DNA from: an uncultured Candidatus Melainabacteria bacterium | GTDB lineage: Bacteria > Cyanobacteriota > Vampirovibrionia > Gastranaerophilales > Gastranaerophilaceae | Length of the DNA: 43,114 bases | Assembly (NCBI GenBank): GCA_937895785.1 | Contig: CALBKW010000155.1 | Location: forward strand, 1 to 43,114 | Direction: 5' to 3' | The notes under the pieces: generated by a model | Told to the model about the DNA's origin: nothing | The model's input: only the letters and a program-made list of their open reading frames with translations | Database searches by the model: none | Program-made: the position numbers and the translations under genes | Part shown: in pieces, positions 23,921-32,711 of the stretch | Numbering within the stretch: position 1 is the first letter of the stretch | Layout: the number at the start of each line of letters is the position of its first letter

Positions 23921-25078
23921 ATGTTTGAATTTTTTAAGAATTTATTTAACAACAAAGACGAGGAAGAAGAAGATTTATTAACAAAACTTCCTGACAATGT
24001 GGCTCTTTTAAACAATCAAGGTAGTTTTTTATGGTGTAACGATGTTGCGCAAAAAACTTTATCAAAATTGAAAGAAAATTTTTCAGAAGGTTATATCGAT
24101 AATGTTTTTGATAACGCTATGGATTTAATCGTAAAACTTGCAGATACTGGTGTTGCTAAGGTTATTAAGGCAAAAACTCCAGACGAAAAGGATATGTTCT
24201 TTGAATTTACTGCAAGAAGAACAGATGAAGGTTTTTTGGTTTGCTTTAGAGATAATACTCAAAGCTACAAAACACTTACAAGCATCTTTGTAGAACACGA
24301 AAGTCTAAGAAAAACAAACAAGGATAAAAATAATTTCTTAGTTAAACTTTCAGGAGATTTTAGAACTCCACTACAATCTATTATAGGTTTTTCTCAAGCT
24401 TTAATTGGCGGAATTGGTGGAGAATTAAACGAAAAACAAGCAAAATATGTGAATATCATTAATAAAAATTCTACTGATGTTTTGTATTTGATTGATAAAA
24501 TTTTAGAATTGTCGAAAGCTGAATCAAATTTATTTGAGAAGAAATTAGGATATTTTGATGCAGTAAATGTTTTGAACAACGTTATCAAAAATAATGAAAA
24601 AGATGCTCAAGCTAAAAACATTGAAATCAACGTTGAAGTAGCTAAAGATGTAAAAAGAACTATTTATTCAGATGAAGCTATGCTAAAAATAGTTTTAGAA
24701 AACATCATTGAATCAGCAATAAAATTCACAGATGTCGGCTCAATTAACATTGAAGTTTCGCACCCTGATTTAGAATTAGTAAGCGAAAAATGTTTCTTGC
24801 CAGTTGAAAATGCAAAAGAAAAATCATTTATAATGTTCAAAATAGATGACCAAAGCCTTGGCATAAGCGATATTGAACTTGAAAACTTGTTTGAGCCTTA
24901 CGCTCAATTGGATAACCCGAATAAAAACAATGTATTCCGTTCTATTGCATTTGCTACAATCAAAAATATTATTAGAATAATGAAAGGTAATGTTTGGGTT
25001 GAACCTGAAGCAATGCAAGGTACAACTTACAACGTTATAATCCCTGCTGAAAAGGTAATACAATCAGAAAATGAGTGA
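23921..25078 (+). CDS. Degenerate histidine-kinase-like protein with PAS-like domain, 385 aa
   Basis: Overall layout of a soluble PAS-HisKA-HATPase protein, but every catalytic box is altered. The H-box reads LSGDFRTPLQSIIGFSQAL, with Gly145 where the phospho-acceptor His should be (normally SHELRTPL). The N-box NIIESAIKFT has Ser265 in place of the second Asn. G1 reads IDDQSLGIS and the G2 GxGLGL motif is replaced by FRSIAFATI (339-347). The C-terminal GNVWVEPEAMQGTTYNVIIP still follows the family pattern. Likely a non-catalytic sensor or scaffold. ATG at 23921 is chosen over the in-frame GTG at 23915. Its end overlaps the ABC ATPase gene by eight bases. Confidence 0.82.
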   Translation: MFEFFKNLFNNKDEEEEDLLTKLPDNVALLNNQGSFLWCNDVAQKTLSKLKENFSEGYIDNVFDNAMDLIVKLADTGVAKVIKAKTPDEKDMFFEFTARRTDEGFLVCFRDNTQSYKTLTSIFVEHESLRKTNKDKNNFLVKLSGDFRTPLQSIIGFSQALIGGIGGELNEKQAKYVNIINKNSTDVLYLIDKILELSKAESNLFEKKLGYFDAVNVLNNVIKNNEKDAQAKNIEINVEVAKDVKRTIYSDEAMLKIVLENIIESAIKFTDVGSINIEVSHPDLELVSEKCFLPVENAKEKSFIMFKIDDQSLGISDIELENLFEPYAQLDNPNKNNVFRSIAFATIKNIIRIMKGNVWVEPEAMQGTTYNVIIPAEKVIQSENE

Positions 25079-26129
25079 AGTTAAATTAGAAAGTTTAATA
25101 AAATCTTACGATAAAAAAAGAGTTATCGATGGAATTGATTTAACCATAAAAGACAAAGAATTTTTGGTTCTTGTCGGCTCTTCTGGTTGTGGTAAATCAA
25201 CTATTTTGAGAATGATTGCTGGCTTGGAAGATATTTCAGGCGGAAACATTTACATTGGTGATACAAAAGTGAATAATGTTCACCCAAAAGACCGTGATAT
25301 CGCGTTTGTATTCCAAAGTTACGCACTATATCCACACATGACAGTTTATGAAAATATCGCATTTGGATTAAAAATGCGTAAATTCGATAAAAAATATATT
25401 GATGAAAAGGTTAAAGAAGCTGCAAAAATTCTTAATTTGACTGAATATTTAGACAGAAAACCAAAACAATTGTCAGGTGGGCAACGTCAACGTGTAGCTT
25501 TGGGTAGAGCAATTGTTCGTAATCCAAAAGTATTCTTGATGGATGAACCTTTATCGAACCTGGATGCAAAATTAAGAGTTCAAATGCGTGCAGAGATAAA
25601 AAAATTGCACGAAAAATTACAAACAACTTTTATCTACGTAACTCACGACCAAACAGAAGCTCTTACAATGGGGGATAGAATTGTCGTTTTAGACAAAGGT
25701 AAAATTCAACAAGTTGACACTCCTACAAACATTTATAACAACCCTCAAAACAAGTTTGTAGCTGGTTTTATCGGTTCACCACAAATGAATTTTATAGATA
25801 GTACAATAATTAATAACACATTAATTATGACTGAGCCTATTATTGAATTATCTCGTGATATAATGGAGAAGTTACACAATAGACACTACGTAACAATCGG
25901 TATTCGTCCAGAAAATATGACAAATCCGAATGGTAGAATAAAATTAAATGTAAAAGTAGAAATGACAGAACTTTTGGGCTCTGAACAAATCGCTTACTTT
26001 AATATCGGTGAAAACAGATGTTCTGCAAAATTAAGCGCTGAACAAAACATCGGTGAATATTTGGAATTAAGTTTAGACAGTAATGAATTTTTATATTTCG
26101 ACCAAAAGACAGGCGAAAGAATATTATAA
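25071..26129 (+). CDS. ABC transporter ATPase, UgpC/MsmK type, 352 aa
   Basis: Sugar/polyol-type importer ATPase. Walker A GSSGCGKST (36-44), Q-loop FVFQSYALYPHMTVYENIAFGLKMR, signature LSGGQRQRVALGRAIVRNP, Walker B VFLMDEPLSNLDAKLR, H-loop TFIYVTHDQ, and a C-terminal MOBE-like regulatory domain of about 110 residues (TIGIRPENM...). No permease or binding protein is nearby; ATPases of this type (MsmK, UgpC) are often shared among several importers. It overlaps the pseudokinase gene and is followed 11 bases later by fabI, so the three are likely co-transcribed. Confidence 0.93.
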   Translation: MSEVKLESLIKSYDKKRVIDGIDLTIKDKEFLVLVGSSGCGKSTILRMIAGLEDISGGNIYIGDTKVNNVHPKDRDIAFVFQSYALYPHMTVYENIAFGLKMRKFDKKYIDEKVKEAAKILNLTEYLDRKPKQLSGGQRQRVALGRAIVRNPKVFLMDEPLSNLDAKLRVQMRAEIKKLHEKLQTTFIYVTHDQTEALTMGDRIVVLDKGKIQQVDTPTNIYNNPQNKFVAGFIGSPQMNFIDSTIINNTLIMTEPIIELSRDIMEKLHNRHYVTIGIRPENMTNPNGRIKLNVKVEMTELLGSEQIAYFNIGENRCSAKLSAEQNIGEYLELSLDSNEFLYFDQKTGERIL

Positions 26130-26140
26130 GGAGAAAAATT

Positions 26141-26950
26141 ATGAATATTATGCAAGGAAAAAAAGGCGTTATTTTTGGCGTTTCAAATAAGCACGGCATT
26201 GCGTATGCAATCGCACAAAAATTATTTGACGAAGGCGCTGACATTGCTTTCACTTATGCTGGTGAAGTAATGGAAAAAAGAGTTAGACCTATTGCAGAAG
26301 AAATGAACTCAAAATTAATTATGTCTTGTGACGTAACAAAAGAAGATGAAGTTAAAGCTGTATTTGCAGAATGCGAAAAAATTTACGGTAAATTAGACTT
26401 CGTAGTTCACGCAGTAGCGTTTGCAAACAGAGAAGACTTGCAAGGTGAATTTATTAACACATCAAGAGAAGGTTGGGATTTAGCTTTAGGCGTAAGCGCT
26501 TATTCTCTAGTTTCAATCTGCCGTAACGCAAGACCTATCATGAACGAAGGTGGTTCAGTTCTTGCTTTAACTTATATCGGTTCTGAAATGTATGTTGCAA
26601 ACTACAATGTAATGGGTGTTGCAAAAGCTGCTCTTGAATCTTCAATGAGATTCTTGGCAATGGATATGGGTAAAAATGGTGTTAGAGTAAACTGCTTGTC
26701 AGCAGGCCCTATTAAAACATTAGCAGCAAGCGGTATTTCAGGATTTAGCAATATGCTAAAAGCAATCTCTTTGAAATCACCACTAAACAGAAACACAACT
26801 CTTGAAGATGTTGGTAATGCTGGTTTGTTCTTAGCATCACCTCTTTCAAGTGGTACAACAGGTGAAGTTCTTTACTGTGATTGCGGTTGCCACAAAGTTC
26901 ACGCTTCAATTAGAGAAATTGAAGCAATGAACGCTCAAAAAGAGGCTTAG
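26141..26950 (+). CDS. fabI: Enoyl-[acyl-carrier-protein] reductase (NADH), 269 aa
   Basis: Short-chain dehydrogenase/reductase for the last step of each fatty-acid elongation round. GKKGVIFGVSNKHGIAYAIA is the FabI nucleotide-binding site (not the classical GxxxGxG), CDVTKEDEV binds the adenine, and the catalytic pair is Tyr155-x6-Lys162 (YNVMGVAK) with Tyr145 upstream. LSAGPIKTLAASGISGF is the substrate loop. AAGGAG precedes the ATG; a start at the fourth codon is also possible. A Cys-rich stretch (YCDCGCHKV) replaces the usual VDGGY end, which is slightly unusual. Confidence 0.95.
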   Translation: MNIMQGKKGVIFGVSNKHGIAYAIAQKLFDEGADIAFTYAGEVMEKRVRPIAEEMNSKLIMSCDVTKEDEVKAVFAECEKIYGKLDFVVHAVAFANREDLQGEFINTSREGWDLALGVSAYSLVSICRNARPIMNEGGSVLALTYIGSEMYVANYNVMGVAKAALESSMRFLAMDMGKNGVRVNCLSAGPIKTLAASGISGFSNMLKAISLKSPLNRNTTLEDVGNAGLFLASPLSSGTTGEVLYCDCGCHKVHASIREIEAMNAQKEA

Positions 26951-26979
26951 GATAAAAAAGTACAGACGTAAATAAATTT

Positions 26980-27016
26980 AAATGGGCGAGAAAATTAAAA
27001 ATTTTCTCGCCCATTT
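26980..27016. terminator. Bidirectional hairpin terminator after fabI
   Basis: Seventeen-base-pair perfect stem AAATGGGCGAGAAAATT with loop AAA, between convergent fabI and the pilin-like gene. Confidence 0.75.
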
Positions 27017-27046
27017 ATAATAAAACATTATTATTTATTTTAAATT

Positions 27047-27913
27047 TTATTCTATTTTACAATGAGATTTTGCCGTATCCGTCCAACTTAAAACATCTGG
27101 ACATTTAAAATAATCTTCGTTGCCCTTGTACAATGCCCAAGCAGTACAATATTCACCGATACTAGGACAAGTAAAACTTATAGATCCTCCATTATTCGAT
27201 TTCATTTCAGTTTTGTATCCTAATGGATACAAGCCATGCTCACTAAAAAGTGCAAATGTAAACACATCATCGCCAGCCTTGCTTGGACCTTTATCAGGAC
27301 CATCAACATCAACGTAGATAATAGCCACCTCCTGATCTTCATCAGGATATTCACCACTTAAAAGCTGCATAGAGTCATCATATATAACATTATTATCAAG
27401 CATTGTAAACTTCATCGCAAAAGATGCTCCATTTGCCAAAATTCCTTTATACCAATATGAACTAGAATCTATTTCTGATGGGTCATTAGAAATATTTGCT
27501 ATTACAGTTGATTTCCAACAACCTGAGCTTGTTCTACATGTTTTTTGTAACTTTAAGTGAGGTTCTAAAATAGTTTGTATTATGGAGTTATTAATAGTGT
27601 CGGATTCATCTCCACTACCGTAAGCACCCCATTTATAAGGATCTCCTGCTTCTCCTATACTCGCCATAAAAGCGCCTTGTAGGATATCATAAGTTTTTTT
27701 CAATTGAGTTATTTTTTCTACAGAATTTGTACTTTTTACAGCATTATTAACAGTCAAAACAGAAACTGCACCGATAATTGCAACTACAAGCAAAACTTCT
27801 GCCAATGTAAAAGCTGTAATTGCTTTTAATTGTGCGGTTGTAACGGTACACAATCTTCTTATTTTTAGCCTATTTATCATAAATATTGACCTCATATTAA
27901 AATTACTTTTCAT
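27047..27913 (-). CDS. Type IV pilin / pseudopilin-like protein, 288 aa
   Basis: N-terminal leader rich in Arg and Lys (about 34 residues), then the prepilin peptidase site A-FTLAEVLLVVAIIGAVSVLTV with Glu at +5; the -1 residue is Ala rather than the common Gly. The globular domain has six or more cysteines in pairs (KTCRTSSGCWK, FTCPSIGEYC, FKCPDV...HCK) and the segment DVDGPDKGPSKAGDD, which resembles the acidic calcium-binding loop of major pseudopilins. Probably a surface or secretion pilus subunit. Its start overlaps the end of the 53-residue ORF by 11 bases, suggesting coupled translation. Confidence 0.82.
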   Translation of the reverse strand: MKSNFNMRSIFMINRLKIRRLCTVTTAQLKAITAFTLAEVLLVVAIIGAVSVLTVNNAVKSTNSVEKITQLKKTYDILQGAFMASIGEAGDPYKWGAYGSGDESDTINNSIIQTILEPHLKLQKTCRTSSGCWKSTVIANISNDPSEIDSSSYWYKGILANGASFAMKFTMLDNNVIYDDSMQLLSGEYPDEDQEVAIIYVDVDGPDKGPSKAGDDVFTFALFSEHGLYPLGYKTEMKSNNGGSISFTCPSIGEYCTAWALYKGNEDYFKCPDVLSWTDTAKSHCKIE

Positions 27914-28064
27914 AAGCTATACTTATGGTTAAGTTGTCAGGATTTGTGTGAACTAACGACCATCTTAACGGTGATATTATATCACATTTTTTCAATTCTG
28001 ACTCTATATATTCTGTTGTAATATTTTCTGTATTCGGGATTTTTACTAAATCTGAAATTATCAT
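27903..28064 (-). CDS. Small protein upstream of the pilin-like gene, 53 aa
   Basis: ORF beginning MIISDLVKIPNTENITTEY and ending NPDNLTISIAYEK, with a Shine-Dalgarno AAAGG suitably placed before the ATG at 28064. The central helix ESELKKCDIISPLRWSLVHT looks like a real folded domain. It overlaps the pilin-like start by 11 bases on the same strand, as in translational coupling, so it is probably expressed with it. No family recognised. Confidence 0.65.
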   Translation of the reverse strand: MIISDLVKIPNTENITTEYIESELKKCDIISPLRWSLVHTNPDNLTISIAYEK

Positions 28065-28094
28065 GTGTACCTTTATTGATTAGTTGTAGTTAAA

Positions 28095-29939
28095 TTACTC
28101 AACAGTTACTGATTTTGCTAAGTTTCTTGGTTGGTCTACGTCTTTTCCTAAGAACTCTGCAATATAGTATGCAAGTAATTGTAATGGAATAATTGCCATA
28201 ATAGGTGAAACCATTTCGTGTACGTGAGGAACGTTTAGAACAAAGTCAAACAAATCATCTAATTTTTCATCTGTTGAATCTGTAAGAGCAATCATTCTAG
28301 CGTTTCTTGCTTTTGATTCTTGTGCGTTAGACAAGATTTTTTCATAAACTTTACCTGTCATCATAATTGACAATACAGGTAATGTTTCGTCTAACATTGC
28401 GATAGGACCATGTTTTAATTCACCTGCTGGATAACCAGTTGCGTTGATGTAGCTGATTTCTTTTAATTTCAACGCACCTTCTAATGCTGTTGCATAGTTG
28501 ATACCTCTTGCAATAAAGATAAAGTTTTTAGAACTTGAGTACATTCTTGAACATTTTTGAATTTTATCTGTTTTTGTCAACAACAACTCAATTTTTTGAG
28601 GTAATAACAACAATTCATTTTTAATTTCTTTTAAATATTCTTTATCTGCAGATTCTTTAATTTCAGCTAAATGAATAGCTAAAGCATAAAATGCCATCAA
28701 TTGTGCAACATAAGACTTTGTAGCAGCAACAGAAACTTCAATACCTGCATTTACAGGAACCAAGCTGTCTGCTTCTCTTGCCATTGCACTGTCTGGACGG
28801 TTTGTAATAATCAAAATATGAGAACCTCGAGCTTTTGATTGTTTAACCGCAGTCAATGTATCTGCTGTTTCACCTGATTGAGAAACACCAATTACAAGAG
28901 TGTGTTCATCTGTAACTGTTTTTCTGTAAATATATTCACTTGATGCTTCTACATCTACAGGAATTTCACAAAGTTCTTCAATTACGTATTTACCAACCAT
29001 TGCGGCATGTAGTGATGTACCACAAGCTACAACTTGAATACGGTTCAAATCTTTTAATTTAGCTTTATCTAATTTAACTTCTTCTAGTTTAATTGGTTCA
29101 TCTGCAGAATATAATTTTCCTGACAAGAAGTTTCTCATTACATCTGGTTGTTCATTGATTTCTTTAAGCATAAAGTGTTTATAACCCATTTTGCTCAAAG
29201 CAATTGGTTCCCAAGGCAAAAGTTCAACTTTTGGTTTTACTTCATTATTATCAGCATCAAATAATTCAATTGAATCAGGTTTTAATACTGCAACTTGGTT
29301 TTCTTCTAAGTAAATTGCTTTTTTAGTATATTCAATTACTGCAGGAACATCAGATGCAGCAAAGTTTTCGCCTTCGCCAACACCAATTAAAAGAGGTGCA
29401 TTTCTACGAGTTGCGATAATTGTGTTTGGAACATCTTGATGAATTACACAAATTGCATAAGCACCTTCTAAGCGTTTACCAGCAAGTCTTACAGCTTCTT
29501 TTAAATCTTTTGTTTCAGCAAATATTTGAGCAACTAAGTGAGCCACAACTTCTGTATCTGTTTCAGATTTAAAAATAGAACCTTTTTTAATTAATTCCTC
29601 TTTAATTTCTGCAAAGTTTTCAATAATACCATTATGTACTAGCGCCAACTTACCGCAGTTACAAGTATGTGGGTGAGCATTAATTTCATTTGGAACACCG
29701 TGAGTTGCCCAACGAATATGACCAATACCAACATGAGCTGATTTAATTTCATCTTCTTTTGTTGCTAAAAGGTCTTTCAAGTTTTGTAATTTACCTTCAG
29801 CTTTATAAATTTTAGTTTTGCCATCTGCAATAATAGCAACACCTGAAGAATCATATCCTCTATATTCTAAAGAGCTTAAGCCTTTAGTTAAAACCTCAGC
29901 AACTGATCTGTCGCCTACATATCCTACAATACCGCACAT
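28095..29939 (-). CDS. glmS: Glutamine-fructose-6-phosphate aminotransferase, 614 aa
   Basis: Makes glucosamine-6-phosphate for peptidoglycan and lipopolysaccharide. N-terminal Ntn glutaminase domain with nucleophile Cys2 (MCGIVGYVG) and EYRGYDSSGVA; two SIS isomerase domains, the first with CGTSLHAA and SQSGETADT, the second with IARGINYATALEGALKLKEISYI; the C-terminal tail DQPRNLAKSVTVE is the classic GlmS end. Full length. The leader has AAAGGAA before the start; I looked for and did not see the glmS ribozyme. Single gene. Confidence 0.97.
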   Translation of the reverse strand: MCGIVGYVGDRSVAEVLTKGLSSLEYRGYDSSGVAIIADGKTKIYKAEGKLQNLKDLLATKEDEIKSAHVGIGHIRWATHGVPNEINAHPHTCNCGKLALVHNGIIENFAEIKEELIKKGSIFKSETDTEVVAHLVAQIFAETKDLKEAVRLAGKRLEGAYAICVIHQDVPNTIIATRRNAPLLIGVGEGENFAASDVPAVIEYTKKAIYLEENQVAVLKPDSIELFDADNNEVKPKVELLPWEPIALSKMGYKHFMLKEINEQPDVMRNFLSGKLYSADEPIKLEEVKLDKAKLKDLNRIQVVACGTSLHAAMVGKYVIEELCEIPVDVEASSEYIYRKTVTDEHTLVIGVSQSGETADTLTAVKQSKARGSHILIITNRPDSAMAREADSLVPVNAGIEVSVAATKSYVAQLMAFYALAIHLAEIKESADKEYLKEIKNELLLLPQKIELLLTKTDKIQKCSRMYSSSKNFIFIARGINYATALEGALKLKEISYINATGYPAGELKHGPIAMLDETLPVLSIMMTGKVYEKILSNAQESKARNARMIALTDSTDEKLDDLFDFVLNVPHVHEMVSPIMAIIPLQLLAYYIAEFLGKDVDQPRNLAKSVTVE

Positions 29940-30151
29940 AATGCACTATTCCTTTCATCTTTTTCTATAAAATAATTCTTGTGTTTATTCTAATATATTA
30001 ACATCAAAAATTCTCGTTGCAATGAAATTTTCTCAGTTGTAAATTAAGAATAGATAAAGATTTCTTGTATTATAAATAACAAATTTAACTAACCAATTTA
30101 CAGTGTAACACTGAATTATAAAATAAGCGTTTTTTAAAATCCTAAAATTCA

Positions 30152-30160
30152 TGTTAAAAT
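30152..30160 (+). promoter_or_regulatory. Extended -10 promoter for a leaderless gene at 30167
   Basis: TGTTAAAAT, six bases (AATTTC), then ATG at 30167. No Shine-Dalgarno. Confidence 0.6.
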
Positions 30161-30166
30161 AATTTC

Positions 30167-30874
30167 ATGATTACACTTAAAGTCCCATATTATTATGTTG
30201 ATTCGCTTTATGTTACAGGCATTGTATCCTTATTCATAATGTTTATTATGTTCAGCAAAATTCTTTTACTTATGAAAGAAAACAGAAGTCTAAGAACTTT
30301 ATGCAGGAATCAACAGGAATATTGCAACAAAATTAATCCAGATAAAATGTTAAATTATTTTGGAATTGATATTATAAAAATTTTGTTACCGAAGAACCTT
30401 AAAAAGCTTTCTACTGATTTAATGGTCAAAATTATTGGTTTAAGAGAAGAACTTGCAGACAATTTAGGTTATATCATTCCAAATGTTAGAATAAGTAATG
30501 ATTACGACCTTAAACCTTATGAATACGAAATTTTTGTCCGAACAAAATCTATAGGTAAATTTAAAATTGAAGAGGGTAACGAAAATTTAGAACAAATTAT
30601 TAAAAATTTAAAAATAGTTTGTTTAGAAAATATTTCAAAAATTTTCTTGCAAGAAAATGCTCAAAAATTATTAGACGAAGTTCCTAATAAAAAGATTGTA
30701 GAAACATTATTGCAAAATCTTTCTGTAGAAGACATTAGATTAATATTGATAGAACTTGTTAATCAAAACATCTCTATAAAAGATTATAGCTATGTACTTG
30801 AAAGAATTAGTGTTTACAGCGACAAATCAACTTTAAATGAAATTGTAAACTGCTTAAAAAATGACCTAGTTTAA
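30167..30874 (+). CDS. Miniature FlhA/SctV-like protein: one membrane helix plus reduced cytoplasmic domain, 235 aa
   Basis: One N-terminal membrane helix (YVTGIVSLFIMFIMFSKILLL), then a region that follows FlhA cytoplasmic domains: LMVKIIGLREELADNLGYIIPNVRISND, LKPYEYEIFV, and at the C-terminus ENAQKLLDEVPNKKIVETLL, LSVEDIRLILIELVNQNISIKDYSYVLERISVY. Full FlhA is about 690 residues with eight membrane helices; here the export gate is absent, and the stretch between EYEIFV and the QKLLDEV helix is shortened from roughly 90 to roughly 40 residues. It may act as a docking platform for export chaperones or a regulator of the flagellar/type III gate. Start set by the extended -10. Its end overlaps the convergent sensor kinase by four bases. 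Confidence 0.72.
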   Translation: MITLKVPYYYVDSLYVTGIVSLFIMFIMFSKILLLMKENRSLRTLCRNQQEYCNKINPDKMLNYFGIDIIKILLPKNLKKLSTDLMVKIIGLREELADNLGYIIPNVRISNDYDLKPYEYEIFVRTKSIGKFKIEEGNENLEQIIKNLKIVCLENISKIFLQENAQKLLDEVPNKKIVETLLQNLSVEDIRLILIELVNQNISIKDYSYVLERISVYSDKSTLNEIVNCLKNDLV

Positions 30875-32145
30875 AATTTTTCATTTTGTGTTGTTGTAGA
30901 ATATTTTTGAGATAAATAATTTAATTCTGAATATTTATCATCATTCATTTTAGATTTATCAAGAGTAAAACCAAAAGTGTTAATACCGTCTTCTGTACTT
31001 TGTGCAATCATTTTACCATTGTGAGCTTCAATAATTTGTTTTGATAAATACAAACCCAAACCTGTACTTAAACGTTGGAACATTGATTCTTTTGTATAAT
31101 ATCTTTCAAAGAATTGTGCCAATTCCTTTTCTGAATAAGAAACACCTTCATTTGTAACACTGAATTTGAAATTAGTTTCGTCTTCAGATAATTCTACTTT
31201 AATTTTAGTTCCTTCTTTTTTGTACTTAATTGCATTAGAAATCAAATTGTACATAACACGTCTAATGTGCATTTGGTCTGCAATAATAGTATCGTTATAA
31301 ACATTTAGTTTAATTTCAATTTCATCTGCTTTATCTAATAGTCTTGTAAATTCAAAACAAACATCTTTTAGGTTATTTACAATATTAAACTCTTTGAACA
31401 CAAATTTAATATTTCCGCTATCAAGTTTATATGTATCCAAAACTGTCATAACCATATCCATTTCAAACCTTGTTGAACGATACATTTGTTCTAAAATTTC
31501 CTTTTGAGTATCATTAATTTCTCCAAACAGACCTTGTAAAAACAACTCAATTGCTCTACTTTGAGCAATAATAGGATTCTTCAAGTCATGAACTAACATT
31601 GCAAGAAAATTATTTTTTCGTTCTTCTAAACTCACTTCGTCATCAATATATCTTGCAAATATTGCAATATTTTCAACTTCACCTTTTGAATTAAATGATG
31701 GAACTCTTACAAAATGTAACCAGTGTTTATCTTTATTCTCAAATTCTACTTCTTCTGTTGAAATAAGAATTTCTTTATTTTCCATAATCTTTTTTTCAAT
31801 TTCATGAAAACTATCTAAGCTTAAGTTAAAATTAATAGAGCCGTCTGCAATTAAATCGTCAAATTGTTTGTTATAACAAACGTATTTACCTTTTTTATCA
31901 ACCAAAATAGAAATAAATGGCATTGAATCAAATAACAATTTCATTTGTCTTTGTAATTTAAAAGTTCTTGTTTGAAGGACACTACCTGTAACAATCCAAA
32001 TTACAAGGAATGAAAAAGAAACTTTTGAAGGCAAAATTGTTGGATCAAAAACAATCGCTAAGAAAAACAAAAATACTGGAATGTATATTGTCAAAGAATA
32101 GAAAATAATTTCTTTAGTAAAAAATTTAGCCAACTTTTTAAACAT
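30871..32145 (-). CDS. Membrane sensor histidine kinase with PAS domain, 424 aa
   Basis: Two N-terminal membrane helices with almost no loop between them (about 12-32 and 38-54), a PAS-like domain (FISILVDKKGKYVCYNKQFD...), then HisKA with H-box MLVHDLKNPIIAQ holding the phospho-acceptor His. N-box NLISNAIKYKK is intact; G1 is altered to VTNEGVSYSE; G2 STGLGLYLSKQI is intact. It is probably active. The short extracytoplasmic loop suggests it senses a signal in the membrane or the cytoplasm through PAS. GAGGG Shine-Dalgarno. No response regulator is adjacent. Confidence 0.9.
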   Translation of the reverse strand: MFKKLAKFFTKEIIFYSLTIYIPVFLFFLAIVFDPTILPSKVSFSFLVIWIVTGSVLQTRTFKLQRQMKLLFDSMPFISILVDKKGKYVCYNKQFDDLIADGSINFNLSLDSFHEIEKKIMENKEILISTEEVEFENKDKHWLHFVRVPSFNSKGEVENIAIFARYIDDEVSLEERKNNFLAMLVHDLKNPIIAQSRAIELFLQGLFGEINDTQKEILEQMYRSTRFEMDMVMTVLDTYKLDSGNIKFVFKEFNIVNNLKDVCFEFTRLLDKADEIEIKLNVYNDTIIADQMHIRRVMYNLISNAIKYKKEGTKIKVELSEDETNFKFSVTNEGVSYSEKELAQFFERYYTKESMFQRLSTGLGLYLSKQIIEAHNGKMIAQSTEDGINTFGFTLDKSKMNDDKYSELNYLSQKYSTTTQNEKF

Positions 32146-32225
32146 AATATTAACCCTCTTCGTGTTTATAGTCTAAGTATAGCACTTTATTGATAGGTTG
32201 TATATTAGTCAGGTGGCGAAAAATT

Positions 32226-32705
32226 TTATATCGAATATTTCAATCGCCTTGCAACAAAAGCCTTATACTTGTGTCTTTGTTTTCTGCTAATGTATCTTAA
32301 TGCGCGGTGTAAATTGAACTTTGCTGAATCTACGTCACCCAAATGATCATAGCAAAAACCGATTTCTGCATAAGAACTGAACAAATAATATTTTTTTATC
32401 CATTTTCTAATTATTAGTTTTGGTTTGTAATTTTTTAAATATTTGATTGTTTCTTCATAATATTCAATTGCTTTTTTACGGTTCAAAAGTGTAAGATTGA
32501 AAACTCTTGCTGTTCCGTAAAAATTAATCATTCTACCAAATATTAAAACCATACCCAAGTAGAAAATTAAACCGAATAAAAGTCCGCCAAAAAGAATAAA
32601 CTTCCAATCAAACGGCATATTAGAAAGTCCATAAGTCAATGTGTTTGAAATAATTGACCATAAAAAACCAATAATTATACAAGCTCTAAAAAAATAATTT
32701 CTCAT
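32226..32705 (-). CDS. Membrane protein with TPR-like cytoplasmic tail, 159 aa
   Basis: Two membrane helices in the first 65 residues (YFFRACIIIGFLWSIISNTL; FILFGGLLFGLIFYLGMVLI), then about 85 residues with helical repeats like TPR motifs (KKAIEYYEETIKYLKNY and YAEIGFCYDHLGDVDSAKFNLHRALRY) and a basic C-terminus. The frame is open to 32723, but the ATG at 32705 is chosen because TGTTATAAT ends exactly six bases upstream and overlaps the longer reading. Function unknown; TPRs usually bind proteins. It lies 80 bases upstream of the sensor kinase on the same strand. Confidence 0.72.
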   Translation of the reverse strand: MRNYFFRACIIIGFLWSIISNTLTYGLSNMPFDWKFILFGGLLFGLIFYLGMVLIFGRMINFYGTARVFNLTLLNRKKAIEYYEETIKYLKNYKPKLIIRKWIKKYYLFSSYAEIGFCYDHLGDVDSAKFNLHRALRYISRKQRHKYKAFVARRLKYSI

Positions 32706-32711
32706 AAAGCA

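Noticed and set aside
29940..30166. glmS ribozyme upstream of glmS
   Set aside because: No conserved ribozyme core is recognisable in the leader; it is plain A+T-rich sequence with an ordinary Shine-Dalgarno.
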